64,000 nucleotides of DNA from the NCBI GenBank assembly GCA_050174775.1, contig JBFXJP010000003.1, positions 62,001 through 126,000 of the forward strand, read 5' to 3'. This document shows positions 1 through 8,723 of this stretch, piece after piece. This DNA comes from CAYPGJ01 sp050174775 (GTDB lineage: Bacteria; Planctomycetota; Phycisphaerae; Phycisphaerales; UBA1924). The position numbers were made by a program, and so were the translations under genes. Within the stretch, counting starts at the first letter, position 1. The number at the start of each line of letters is the position of its first letter. Below the pieces are notes generated by a model. The model was given only the letters and a program-made list of their open reading frames with translations, did no database searches and was not told where the DNA came from.

Positions 1-39
1 AAGTCGAATGCATGGTTCAAGACCCTCGATGACCCATGC

Positions 40-71
40 AAAAACGCCCCGTTCCACACGAACGGGGCGTT
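40..71 (-). terminator. Intrinsic terminator of the M3 peptidase gene
   Basis: Positions 43-54 and 60-71 are a perfect 12-bp inverted repeat around the loop CACAC. On the minus strand the hairpin is followed by five T (A40-44 on the plus strand), placing a canonical rho-independent terminator about 50 nt after the M3 peptidase stop codon. On the plus strand the hairpin is followed only by ATCACTTTT, so it may also work weakly in the other direction. Confidence 0.85.
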
Positions 72-123
72 ATCACTTTTGTGCTCGATCGCGACCCGCA
101 GCGCTCCCCTCGGCGCTCGACCC

Positions 124-2229
124 TCACTTCACCCCGATCGCCTCCAGCAACGGCTCGATCGAACGCTCACGACCAAGGAACGCACGCACCGACTCCTCCG
201 CGTCTCGGCTCCCGCCCGGCGCGTACACCTCGTTCCGCAAACGCATCCCGACCTCCTTGTCCATGAAACCCTTCGGCGCCTTCTCGAACACTGTCGCCAT
301 GTCCTCCGCAATCGCCTTCGCCCACGAGTACCCGTAGTACCCGGCGTCGTACCCCGTCAGGTGCCCCCAGTACGCCCCGAAGTGCGAGCCCTGCGGCGGC
401 GCCACGAACACCTCGCCGAACACCCGGTTGATGATCTGCTGGCAATCCTTCTTCTCGCCCGCCTTCGGCGCCATGTGGATCGACAGATCGCTCATCGCTA
501 GCCCCACCTGTCGCGTGTAATACACCCCGCTCGTTGCCAGCTTCGCGGCCTTCATCCGCTCCAGCACGTCCGCGTCGATCTTCTGGCTCGAATCCCGATA
601 GTCCGCGGCAAACCGGTCCAGCACGCCCGCGTCCCACGCCCAGGCCTCCAGCATCTGCGACGGCGCCTCCACGAAGTCACGCTCCACGTTCGTCCCCGCA
701 AACTGGAAACGCTCCGCGCGCGTCAGGATCGTGTGCATCGCGTGACCGAACTCGTGGAACAGCGTCTCCAGCTCGTGGTGCGCCATCAGCGACGGCTTGT
801 CGCCGCTCGCCTCCGGAAAGTTGCACACGAGCGCGGCCACCGGACGCTGATACCGCCCGTCCTTCAACCGCTTCCCCCCGATCACGTCGAACTGCGCGAA
901 GTGGTTGTACTTGCCCCGCCGAGGGAACATGTCCAGGTAGAACATCCCCATCGGCTCACCGCTCGACGCATCGCTCACCATCCACAACGTCACGCCCGGC
1001 GCCCAGGGCTGCTCGTTCTTCAGCTCGTCAAACTTCAGCCCGAAGATCTGCTGGTAGATGTCGAACATCCCCGTCAGGCACGGCCCGTACGGGAAATACA
1101 CCCGCAGCGCTTCCGCATCCACCTCGAACTCCCGCTTCTTCAGCTGGTTCTCGTAGTACCTCCAGTCCCACGACATCACCGGCCCCGCGCTCCCCGTGTC
1201 CGACGCCTTCATCGCCGCAAACCGACCCATCTCCGCGTCGAACTTCGGACGCAACCCCACCCGCAAACGCTCCAGAAACTCCACCGCGCGAGCCCCCGTC
1301 TTCGCCATCCTCGGCTCCGTCTGGTAGTCCGCCCACGACGCATACCCCAGCAGCGTCGCGATCTCATCCCGGATCGCCACCAGCTCATTCAGGATCGGCC
1401 CGTTCTCGCTGTTCGCCAGCGACATCCGCGCCTCATCCAGCGCGCGCCGCGTCGCCTCAACATCAGCGTTCTGCATCACCACCATGTAGTCCGGCGTCAC
1501 GTTCGCACGCACCGCAAACTTCCCGTCCGCCTGCTTCGCCCGCTCAAGAAAGCTCGCCGGTACCCCCTGCATCTCTTCCGCCGTGAACAGCAGCGTCTTC
1601 TCCGCGTTCGTGATGTTCGTCCCGAACTCGTTCGACAACGCCGACAGCTTCTTCTGCAGCGCCTCCACCTTGTCCCGTGTCGACTTCTCCAGCGCCAGCC
1701 CCGCGCGCCGGTAGTCGCGCATCGTGTCCTTGTACAGCTTCAGATCCTCGCCCTTCATCGCGCCGCGCGCCCCCTTCTCGTACGCCTCCGAGAACGCCTT
1801 CACCGCCCCGTACACGTCCTCCCGGTACCGCACCCCCACCAGCCACTGCTCCAGCCGCGTCACGTGCTCGCTCGCGGCGTCGCGCATCCCGTCCTCCGGC
1901 TGCGTCTCCTTCATCAGCCACAGCCGGTTCATCACCGTCACCACCGGGTACAGAATGTCATCCAACGCGCCGATCGTGCTCTCGAACGTGGCCTTCGAGA
2001 CGTCCTGCCCGGCCATCTCACCGAGCCGCGCATCCGCCTCCGCCATGGCCCCGTCCGCCGTCGCCCTGATCTCCTCAGGCGTGGTCTCGAACCGCGGCGC
2101 CTCCACCACCACCCCGGCCTTCTTCGCCGCCCCGGCAAACGACTCCACCGTCTTCTCGGGGCCCGCCCCCACAACACCCGTCAACGTCGCCATCATCAAC
2201 GCCGCTCCAATCGCCGCTGCTCGCATCAC
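124..2229 (-). CDS. Exported M3 family zinc oligopeptidase
   Basis: Zinc metallopeptidase of family M3 (oligopeptidase A / peptidyl-dipeptidase Dcp group), which cuts short peptides. The 701-residue product has normal family length and carries the HEFGH zinc motif near residue 490, followed by the glutamate-containing stretch EAPSQMLEAW about 25 residues later that supplies the third zinc ligand. The first 22 residues form a short hydrophobic signal-like segment, so it probably acts in the periplasm. The start is GTG at 2229 or ATG at 2226; AAGGAG at 2236-2241 lies 6 nt before the GTG, and a TAGACT hexamer at 2281-2276 could be its -10. It is divergent from the S46 peptidase gene; together they suggest a peptide-scavenging pair (inference). 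The distinction between Dcp-like and oligopeptidase-like activity cannot be made from sequence alone. Confidence 0.93.
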   Translation of the reverse strand: MMRAAAIGAALMMATLTGVVGAGPEKTVESFAGAAKKAGVVVEAPRFETTPEEIRATADGAMAEADARLGEMAGQDVSKATFESTIGALDDILYPVVTVMNRLWLMKETQPEDGMRDAASEHVTRLEQWLVGVRYREDVYGAVKAFSEAYEKGARGAMKGEDLKLYKDTMRDYRRAGLALEKSTRDKVEALQKKLSALSNEFGTNITNAEKTLLFTAEEMQGVPASFLERAKQADGKFAVRANVTPDYMVVMQNADVEATRRALDEARMSLANSENGPILNELVAIRDEIATLLGYASWADYQTEPRMAKTGARAVEFLERLRVGLRPKFDAEMGRFAAMKASDTGSAGPVMSWDWRYYENQLKKREFEVDAEALRVYFPYGPCLTGMFDIYQQIFGLKFDELKNEQPWAPGVTLWMVSDASSGEPMGMFYLDMFPRRGKYNHFAQFDVIGGKRLKDGRYQRPVAALVCNFPEASGDKPSLMAHHELETLFHEFGHAMHTILTRAERFQFAGTNVERDFVEAPSQMLEAWAWDAGVLDRFAADYRDSSQKIDADVLERMKAAKLATSGVYYTRQVGLAMSDLSIHMAPKAGEKKDCQQIINRVFGEVFVAPPQGSHFGAYWGHLTGYDAGYYGYSWAKAIAEDMATVFEKAPKGFMDKEVGMRLRNEVYAPGGSRDAEESVRAFLGRERSIEPLLEAIGVK

Positions 2230-2275
2230 GCCTCACTCCTTGCTTGTTCCGCGCGACACGCGCGGCCCCAACGCC

Positions 2276-2281
2276 AGTCTA
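2276..2281 (-). promoter_or_regulatory. Candidate -10 hexamer for the M3 peptidase
   Basis: TAGACT on the minus strand, predicting an mRNA leader of about 40 nt that contains the AAGGAG ribosome binding site at 2236-2241. The same hexamer serves as predicted -10 at the TolC and apt genes. No clear -35 is seen. Confidence 0.35.
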
Positions 2282-2382
2282 CCCCCCCCTCCAAACGCAT
2301 CCTTTCACCCTCCCGCCCGGTATTCTCCCGAACTACCCCCGAATCTCGTCGGGGCTGCACCATTCCAACGGAGATCACCCAA

Positions 2383-4470
2383 ATGCGCTCGCGCCGTACG
2401 CCACTCGCGCTCCTCACCGCCCTCTCGGCCTCCTCCCTCCTCGCGCCGCACACCCGCGCCGACGAGGGCATGTGGCTCCTCAACAACCCCCCCGTCAAAC
2501 TCCTCCGCGAACGCTACGGCTTCGAGCCCTCCCCCTCCTGGCTCGAGCACCTCCAGAAGTCCGCCGTCCGCATGGGCGCCTCCGGCTCCCTCGTCTCCCC
2601 CGACGGCCTCCTCATGACCAACCACCACGTCGCCTCCGACGCGCTCGACAAACTCTCCACCGCAGACCGAAACCTCCTCCGCGACGGCTACTACGCCAAG
2701 ACCCGTGCCGACGAACTCAAAGTCCCCGACATGGAGGTCTCCGTCCTCTGGACCATCGAGGATGTCACCGACAAGGTCAACGCCGCCGCCGCATCCGCCA
2801 AGTCCCCGGCCGAAGCCAACGCCGCGCGACGCAAGGCCATGACCACCATCGAGCAGGAAGCCAAGGACAGCACCGGCCTCCGCGCACAGATCGTCACCCT
2901 CTATAGCGGCGCACGCTACCACCTCTACTCCTACAAGCGATTCAACGACGTCCGCGTCGTCTTCGCACCCGAACAGGCCGCCGCCTTCTTCGGCGGAGAC
3001 ACCGACAACTTCGAATACCCGCGCTACTGCCTCGACATGACCTTCTTCCGCATCTACGAGAACGACCAGCCCCTCAAGCCCGAGCACTACCTCTCCTGGT
3101 CCAAGGCCGGCGCCTCCGAAGGCGAACTCACCTTCGTCATCGGCCACCCCGGGCGCACACGACGCCTCTACACCGCCGACCACCTCCGCTTCCTCCGCGA
3201 CGTCGCATTCCCCCTCGGCCTCGAACGCATCTGGCGCACCGAAATCAAGTACCAGACCTTCGCGGGCCGCAACGCCGAGAACGCTCGCATCGTCCACGAC
3301 GACCTCCTCGGCGTCGAAAACGGCCGCAAGCGCAACACCGGCCAGCTCTCAGGCCTCCTCGACCCCGCCGTCTTCAACTCCAAACTCGTCGCCGAAGCCA
3401 CACTCCGCGAAGCCGTCAACCACAACCCCGAATGGAAGTCCCAGTGGGCCTCGGCCTGGGACGACCTCGCCTCCGCAATGCACACCTACGGCGACTTCTA
3501 CGTCCGCTCCACCGTCCTCTCCTCCATGTCCGGCGGCTCACGCCTCTTCTCCATCGCGCAAACCCTCGTCCGACTCGCCGACGAGAAGCCCAAGCCCAAC
3601 GCCGAACGCCTCCGCGAATACTCCGACGCCGCCCTCGACTCCCTCATGAACCGCCTCCTCACCACCGCGCCCATCTACGACGAACTCGAGATCATGAAGC
3701 TCGAGTCCGGCCTCCTCTGGGCCGCGGAAAAGCTCGGCGGCGAAGACCCCACCGTCCTCAAAGCCCTCAACGGCCTCTCACCGCGCGCTCGCGCCGAACA
3801 ACTCGTCCGCAACTCCTCCCTCATAGACGTCGACGCCCGCAAGGCCCTCGCCGACGGCGGCAAGCAAGCCATCGACGCATCCAACGACCCCCTCATCGCC
3901 CTCGCCAAGCTTCTCGACCCCGAACTCCGCGAATACCGCAAACGCTCCGAAGACACCGTCGACGCCGTCGAGCGCGACGCCTACGCCAAAATCGCCGCCG
4001 CACAGTTCGCCCTCTACGGCGAATCCATCTACCCCGACGCCACCGGCACCCTCCGTCTCGCCTTCGGCCCCGTCAAAGGCTGGGAGGAAGGCGGACACAC
4101 CATCCCCCCCTTCACCACCATCGCAGGCCTCTACGAACGCGCGCAAGAACGCGCCGGCCAGAAGAACTTCGATCTCCCCGACTCCTGGATCAAGGCCAAG
4201 CCCTCCCTCGACCTCTCCACCCCCTACAACTTCGTCTCCACCGCAGACATCATCGGCGGCAACTCCGGCAGCCCCGTCGTCAACGTCCAGGGCGAAGTCG
4301 TCGGCCTCATCTTCGACGGCAACCTCCACTCCCTCTCGACCGACATCGCCTTCAACGACCAGCTCTCCCGCGCCGTCTCCGTCGACTCCCGCGCCATCAT
4401 CGAAGCCCTCCGCAAGGTCTATCACGCCGACGCGCTCGCCGACGAACTCGTCGGCGCCTCCAGGAACTGA
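2383..4470 (+). CDS. Exported S46 family dipeptidyl-peptidase (DPP7-like)
   Basis: Serine dipeptidyl-peptidase of family S46 (DPP7/DPP11), removing dipeptides from the N-terminus of oligopeptides in the periplasm. The 695-residue product starts with a signal peptide ending near APHTRA-DEG (about residue 25). The triad is visible: TNHH at residues 79-82, the GGDTDNFEYPR aspartate, and Ser628 in GGNSGSP. The residue 18 positions after the catalytic serine is glycine (Gly646, in FDGN); in the family Gly here goes with DPP7-type preference for hydrophobic residues and Arg with DPP11-type acidic preference, so DPP7-like is favoured. The open frame extends far upstream, but ATG 2383 is where the signal peptide begins; GGAG at 2370-2373 is a plausible ribosome site and TATTCT at 2321-2326 a possible -10. 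Confidence 0.95.
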   Translation: MRSRRTPLALLTALSASSLLAPHTRADEGMWLLNNPPVKLLRERYGFEPSPSWLEHLQKSAVRMGASGSLVSPDGLLMTNHHVASDALDKLSTADRNLLRDGYYAKTRADELKVPDMEVSVLWTIEDVTDKVNAAAASAKSPAEANAARRKAMTTIEQEAKDSTGLRAQIVTLYSGARYHLYSYKRFNDVRVVFAPEQAAAFFGGDTDNFEYPRYCLDMTFFRIYENDQPLKPEHYLSWSKAGASEGELTFVIGHPGRTRRLYTADHLRFLRDVAFPLGLERIWRTEIKYQTFAGRNAENARIVHDDLLGVENGRKRNTGQLSGLLDPAVFNSKLVAEATLREAVNHNPEWKSQWASAWDDLASAMHTYGDFYVRSTVLSSMSGGSRLFSIAQTLVRLADEKPKPNAERLREYSDAALDSLMNRLLTTAPIYDELEIMKLESGLLWAAEKLGGEDPTVLKALNGLSPRARAEQLVRNSSLIDVDARKALADGGKQAIDASNDPLIALAKLLDPELREYRKRSEDTVDAVERDAYAKIAAAQFALYGESIYPDATGTLRLAFGPVKGWEEGGHTIPPFTTIAGLYERAQERAGQKNFDLPDSWIKAKPSLDLSTPYNFVSTADIIGGNSGSPVVNVQGEVVGLIFDGNLHSLSTDIAFNDQLSRAVSVDSRAIIEALRKVYHADALADELVGASRN

Positions 4471-4502
4471 CGCGGCACACAGCGCCCATCGCATCCCCCA
4501 CG

Positions 4503-4527
4503 CGCCCCGCACTCCGCGGGGCGTTTT
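4503..4527 (+). terminator. Intrinsic terminator after the S46 peptidase
   Basis: CGCCCCGC (4503-4510), loop ACTCC, GCGGGGCG (4516-4523), then TTTT. It sits 30 nt after the S46 stop codon, between two convergent genes. Confidence 0.8.
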
Positions 4528-4541
4528 CACGTCCACGCGCC

Positions 4542-5318
4542 TCACCCCAGCCGCACGGGCCGCAGACCGAACCACTTCTTCATCACCCCATGCCCCACGT
4601 AGATCAATGGCGTGATCCCCACCGCGATCGCAAACTTCAGCCCATACCCCTTCGCGGCCGTCTCCAGAATGAACCCCGTAGTCGCCTTCTCACCACTCGC
4701 CAGCGCCGTCCCGTACCCCAGCACGAACGAGATCGTCAGCGAGTCCAGCGCCTGCGACACCACCGTCGACCCCGTCGCGCGCAGCCACAACATCCTCCCC
4801 TTCGTGAGCTTCTTGAACACCCAGAACATCCCGATGTCGCTCATCTGCCCCACGAGGTACGCCGTCAGCGACGCCACGTACAACCGGTTCGACATCGCGA
4901 ACACCGACTGGAAATGCTCCTCCTCAACAAACGTCCGCCCCGCGGGCGCCGGCGGCGCCAGCCGCGCCAGGTAAATCAGCACGAACGCATACGCCGCCAT
5001 CCCCAACCCCAGGAACGTGATCCGCCTCGCCCCCTTCGACCCGTAGTACTCGTTCACCAGGTCCGTCAGCAGAAACGTCACCGGGAACGCGAACATCCCC
5101 ACCGAGTGCTCCAAAGCCACGCTGTACCCCAGCAGCGGAACCTCACCGAAGTGAAAAAACTTCGCCCCCGTGATGTCCGCCACCAGCAGCGACGTCACGA
5201 AGATCCCCGCAAGCCACAGATACACCCGCTGCTGCAGGCTCAGCCCGTGCGGCGCCTCCGTCCGCAACCCCGTCTCCACGCTCCCGCCCTGCTTCGACAT
5301 CCCGCCGCACGCCTCCAC
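4542..5318 (-). CDS. Queuosine precursor transporter (VUT/YhhQ family)
   Basis: Integral membrane protein of the VUT (DUF165, YhhQ) family; characterised members import queuosine precursors such as preQ0/preQ1 for tRNA modification. The 258-residue product has about six hydrophobic segments, the family block FPVTFLLTDLVNEYYG and the early stretch VADITGAKFF. The GTG start at 5318 is preceded by GGAGGGGGG at the right spacing; an internal ATG at 5300 would remove six residues and has a poorer site. TATTCT at 5348-5343 on the minus strand is a possible -10. No queuosine biosynthesis gene lies nearby, so the substrate is inferred from the family. Confidence 0.88.
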   Translation of the reverse strand: MEACGGMSKQGGSVETGLRTEAPHGLSLQQRVYLWLAGIFVTSLLVADITGAKFFHFGEVPLLGYSVALEHSVGMFAFPVTFLLTDLVNEYYGSKGARRITFLGLGMAAYAFVLIYLARLAPPAPAGRTFVEEEHFQSVFAMSNRLYVASLTAYLVGQMSDIGMFWVFKKLTKGRMLWLRATGSTVVSQALDSLTISFVLGYGTALASGEKATTGFILETAAKGYGLKFAIAVGITPLIYVGHGVMKKWFGLRPVRLG

Positions 5319-5425
5319 ATGCCCCCCTCCACACTCCCGCTCAGAATACTCGCCCCCACACCCCGACCGGTTTCATCCGCCCCGCCCCTTGCCTTGCCCA
5401 CACACTCGGCACACCATCCCCTCCC

Positions 5426-8116
5426 ATGCGCTCCAGCGCCAAACTCCACGCCGCACGAAGACGCCTTCTCTCCACATGGGCCAAGGCCATCACCGCCCGC
5501 CCGCGCCTCACCCTCATCCTCTGCATCGCCTTCGCAGCCCTCTCCGCCGCATACGCCGCCCTCAACCTCGCCTTCGAGTCCGACCGCGACAAGCTCATCG
5601 ACCCCTCCCTCCCCTGGCAACGACGCTACGCCGAATTCAAAAAGCACTACCCGCGCTGGGACGACGCCATCATCGTCGTCGACACCCAGGGCAACCCCAA
5701 CTCCCCCCTCATCTCCTCCTTCCTCACCACCCTCGAAGAGCGCCTCCGCGCCGACACCAACAACGTCAGCGCGGTCACGGCAGGCTTCCCCACCTCCGAA
5801 GCCCCGCCCGGCCTCGTCCTCGCCGAGCCCCTCGACCGCGTCCAATCCATCGCCGACTCCCTCAAGCGCTCCGCCCCGGCGCTCGCGGCGCCCTCACTCG
5901 CGCACCTCATCTCCCTCCCCCTCCTCTCACCCACACCCCTCAACGAAGCCGACCGCGCCGAACTCACCACACTCCTCACCCGCGCCGCTCACGCAGCATC
6001 CGACCCCGGCGCGCCGCTCCTCCTCGACGTCCCCCCCACACAACGCCTCACCACCCCCTCCGGCAATCTCGCCCTCGTCCTCGTCTCCCTCCGCGCAAAC
6101 GCCCACGTGGCAGCCTCCGTCAACTCCAACAAGGCCTCAGCCGTAACCGCCCTCCGCAATCACCTCACCACCCTCCAACAAGAACCGCGCTACTCCTCCA
6201 TCTCAGCCGGCGTCACCGGCGTCCCCGTCCTCGAAGCCGACGAAACCACCCTCTCCACCAACGACGCCACCCGCGCCTCCATCATCGCCACCCTCTGCAT
6301 CACCCTCCTCTCCATCGCGGTCTACCGACGCGTCTCCATCCCGCTCCTCATCATCGCCTCACTCCTCCTGGGGCTGGCCGCCTCCTTTGCTTGGGCGACC
6401 CTTGCGGTCGGACGTTTACAGGTCCTCTCCGTCGTCTTCATGGTCATGCTCGTCGGGCTCGGCGCCGACATGACCGTCCACCTCATCGCCCGCCTCGAAG
6501 TCACGCACCCCGACCACGCGCACATGCCGCGCGCCATCCTCAACTCTTTCCGCTCCGCGGGACCAGGCATCCTCACCGGCTCCATCACCACCGCACTCGC
6601 CTTCGCAGCCACCGCACTGACCCCCTTCGCCGGCGTCGCGGAACTCGGCCTCATCGCCGCAGGCGGCGTCCTCCTCTGCACCCTCCTCTCCCTCTCCGCT
6701 TTTCCCGCAGCACTCGTCCTCCTCCCCTCACCCGAAAAACGCCTCCGCGCACGCAAGGGCGGCGTCTCCCGCCCCTTCCTCTCAGGCCGCCTCAACGTCA
6801 TCGACCGCCACCCCAAAGCCGTCATCGCGCTCTGGGCTCTCCTCCTCCTTGCGCTCACACCCTTCGCGCTCCGAGTCCGCTACGACACCGACCTCCTCAA
6901 ACTCCTCCCCGACGCGGCAGAGTCCGTCCAGTGGGAGCGCCGTCTTTCCGCCGACGATGAGCGCTCCGTCTGGCACGCCGTCGTCCTCGCGCATTCCGTC
7001 AACGAAGCCCGCTACCTCACCGAGAGCCTCCGCGCCCTCCCCGAAGTCTCCGACGTCTCCGCAGCGGGCCTTCTCTTCCCCGACCATCTCACCCGGAAGC
7101 AATCCATCCTCTCGGCCGTCCCCGCTCCCCCCTCACCACTCCCCGAAGCAGACCCGCTCGATCCCCGCGCCCCAGCCGCCCGACTCGCGCAACGCTACGA
7201 CTCCCTCGACCCCGCGCTCGCGCGCGCAGCTCGCGCACTCACCGACGTCCCAGACACGGCGCTCACCAACATCAACACCGCATTCAACCGCGACCGCGCG
7301 CAACTCGCGCACACCCTCTCCGCGCTCCGCTCCGCGACGCCACCCACCACCGCGCAGCTCCCCGAAGCGCTCCGTCATCAATTCCTCGGCGCCGACGGCT
7401 CGCTCCTCCTCCGTGTCTTCCCCCGCGCCTCCGACACAGGCCAAAGCGTCCTCGCGCCCGAACGCCTCGCCCCCTTCATGAACGCCGTCCTCGACGTCGC
7501 CCCCAACGCCACCGGCCCCACCAACCAGATCTTCCAGTCCGCCAAAGTCATCACCAACGCCAACGCCTACGCCGCACTCCTCGCGGCCCTCGCCATCCTC
7601 GCCACACTCCTCTTCGACTTCCGCTCGCTCCCCAACGTCCTCTGCGCGCTCCTCCCCGTCGGCGTCGCCATCCTCGTCACCCTCTCCCTCCTGGGCGCCC
7701 TTCACATCCCCCTCAACTTCGCAAACACCATCGTCGCGCCCCTCATCCTCGGCCTCGGCGTCACAGCCGGCGTCAACGCCGTCCACCGCTGGATCCAACA
7801 ACCCGCCGATAAGCCCGCAGGCCTCGCCGGAGGCGCAGGCCGCGCCATCACCTTCACACTCGCCACGACAATCATCGGCTTCGCCTCCATGCTCACCGCC
7901 GACCACCGAGGCGTCCGATCCCTCGGCCTCGTCATGACCCTCGGCCTCGCCGCCGTCTGGATCGCCACCGTACTTCTCCTCCCCGCAGTCTTGCGTCTCC
8001 GCACCTCAAAGACGTACGATGGTCCTCGAGCTCGACGCTCATCCCAACCTCACCCCAATCCCCACGCTCCAAACCAACACACCCCACAACCCGCCGCAGC
8101 AGGATCATCCGTCTGA
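5426..8116 (+). CDS. MMPL/RND superfamily exporter
   Basis: Large RND-superfamily exporter of the MMPL type, expected to use the proton gradient to move lipids or other hydrophobic compounds across the inner membrane. The 896 residues show the internal duplication of the family: an N-terminal membrane anchor, a large soluble loop (about 60-280), a block of five or six transmembrane helices (about 285-450), a second anchor, a second loop, and a final helix block ending near residue 860. The early stretch FESDRDKLIDPSLPW resembles the hopanoid-associated HpnN subgroup (family resemblance only; no hopanoid gene is in the window). The last 30 residues are disordered, rich in Pro, Asn and His. Its TGA overlaps the ATG of the next gene (TGATG at 8114-8118), indicating translational coupling. 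Confidence 0.88.
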   Translation: MRSSAKLHAARRRLLSTWAKAITARPRLTLILCIAFAALSAAYAALNLAFESDRDKLIDPSLPWQRRYAEFKKHYPRWDDAIIVVDTQGNPNSPLISSFLTTLEERLRADTNNVSAVTAGFPTSEAPPGLVLAEPLDRVQSIADSLKRSAPALAAPSLAHLISLPLLSPTPLNEADRAELTTLLTRAAHAASDPGAPLLLDVPPTQRLTTPSGNLALVLVSLRANAHVAASVNSNKASAVTALRNHLTTLQQEPRYSSISAGVTGVPVLEADETTLSTNDATRASIIATLCITLLSIAVYRRVSIPLLIIASLLLGLAASFAWATLAVGRLQVLSVVFMVMLVGLGADMTVHLIARLEVTHPDHAHMPRAILNSFRSAGPGILTGSITTALAFAATALTPFAGVAELGLIAAGGVLLCTLLSLSAFPAALVLLPSPEKRLRARKGGVSRPFLSGRLNVIDRHPKAVIALWALLLLALTPFALRVRYDTDLLKLLPDAAESVQWERRLSADDERSVWHAVVLAHSVNEARYLTESLRALPEVSDVSAAGLLFPDHLTRKQSILSAVPAPPSPLPEADPLDPRAPAARLAQRYDSLDPALARAARALTDVPDTALTNINTAFNRDRAQLAHTLSALRSATPPTTAQLPEALRHQFLGADGSLLLRVFPRASDTGQSVLAPERLAPFMNAVLDVAPNATGPTNQIFQSAKVITNANAYAALLAALAILATLLFDFRSLPNVLCALLPVGVAILVTLSLLGALHIPLNFANTIVAPLILGLGVTAGVNAVHRWIQQPADKPAGLAGGAGRAITFTLATTIIGFASMLTADHRGVRSLGLVMTLGLAAVWIATVLLLPAVLRLRTSKTYDGPRARRSSQPHPNPHAPNQHTPQPAAAGSSV

Positions 8117-8712
8117 TGCACGACGCACCCGCTCCCACACCACCAGCCTCGCCCACGCGCTCCTTCGTCATCAGACCGCCCATCGGTGACAAGCCCGGCT
8201 TCATCTGGTTCCAGAACGACGACGGCTCAGACCTGGGCCGCGTCTACCTCGTCAAAATGAAGTTCGGACGCGAAGTCGAACGCGTCCGAATGACCAAGCA
8301 TTTCAAAAAGCAATCCGCAAAACAGGTCCGCGACGAGTTCGACCCCATCGTCGGAAATCTCCTCTTCAACGAACGAGAGCACGGCGCCCTCACCGAGCAA
8401 ACCGCACGCGACGTCGTCGAAGACACCAAGCGACGCATGGCCGGACCACGACGTGGCCCGCCGCGCGGCGGTCGGCCCGGCGGCCCGCCTCGAGGCGGAC
8501 GACCAGGCGGGCACGGCGGCGGCGGTGGACGAGGCCCGCATCGCGGCCCTCCCGGCGGAAGCAGCGGGGGACCCGGCGGACCATCTGGCGGCGATGGTCC
8601 TTCCAGCGGCGGCGGCAGCGGAGGTCCCCCGCGCACGCGCACCAAGTACTCGCGCGAGCCCATCACGCCCCCGGGCGAAACGCCACGCCCGCCGCGCCCG
8701 CCCGCGAACTGA
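8116..8712 (+). CDS. Unknown protein with RGG-rich C-terminal tail
   Basis: I do not recognise the 198-residue protein. Residues about 15-105 look like a small folded domain with alternating aromatic and charged residues (RSFVIRPPIGDKPGFIWFQ, then KHFKKQSAKQVRDEFDPIVG and a helix up to EDTKRRMAG). Residues about 110-180 are almost entirely Arg, Gly and Pro with repeated RGGRPGG units, the low-complexity composition of RGG-type RNA-binding or condensate-forming tails; a short basic tail ends in PPRPPAN. The gene is coupled to the exporter upstream (TGATG overlap) and ends 11 nt before the convergent gene. An RNA-binding role is inference from composition. The tail is real coding sequence rather than a shadow, since it continues in frame from a normal globular region. 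Confidence 0.8.
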   Translation: MHDAPAPTPPASPTRSFVIRPPIGDKPGFIWFQNDDGSDLGRVYLVKMKFGREVERVRMTKHFKKQSAKQVRDEFDPIVGNLLFNEREHGALTEQTARDVVEDTKRRMAGPRRGPPRGGRPGGPPRGGRPGGHGGGGGRGPHRGPPGGSSGGPGGPSGGDGPSSGGGSGGPPRTRTKYSREPITPPGETPRPPRPPAN

Positions 8713-8723
8713 CTTCCGTCATC

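Noticed and set aside
733..2382. Very long plus-strand open frame running into the S46 peptidase
   Set aside because: It is antisense to the M3 peptidase. The protein upstream of residue MRSRRTPLAL is Arg/His/Pro-rich without motifs; G+C-rich genes leave such frames open.
8450..8640. Repeat-rich stretch that could be mistaken for a CRISPR-like or satellite repeat
   Set aside because: The repetition is at codon level, encoding Arg/Gly/Pro units in frame with the preceding domain; unit lengths vary and there are no spacers.
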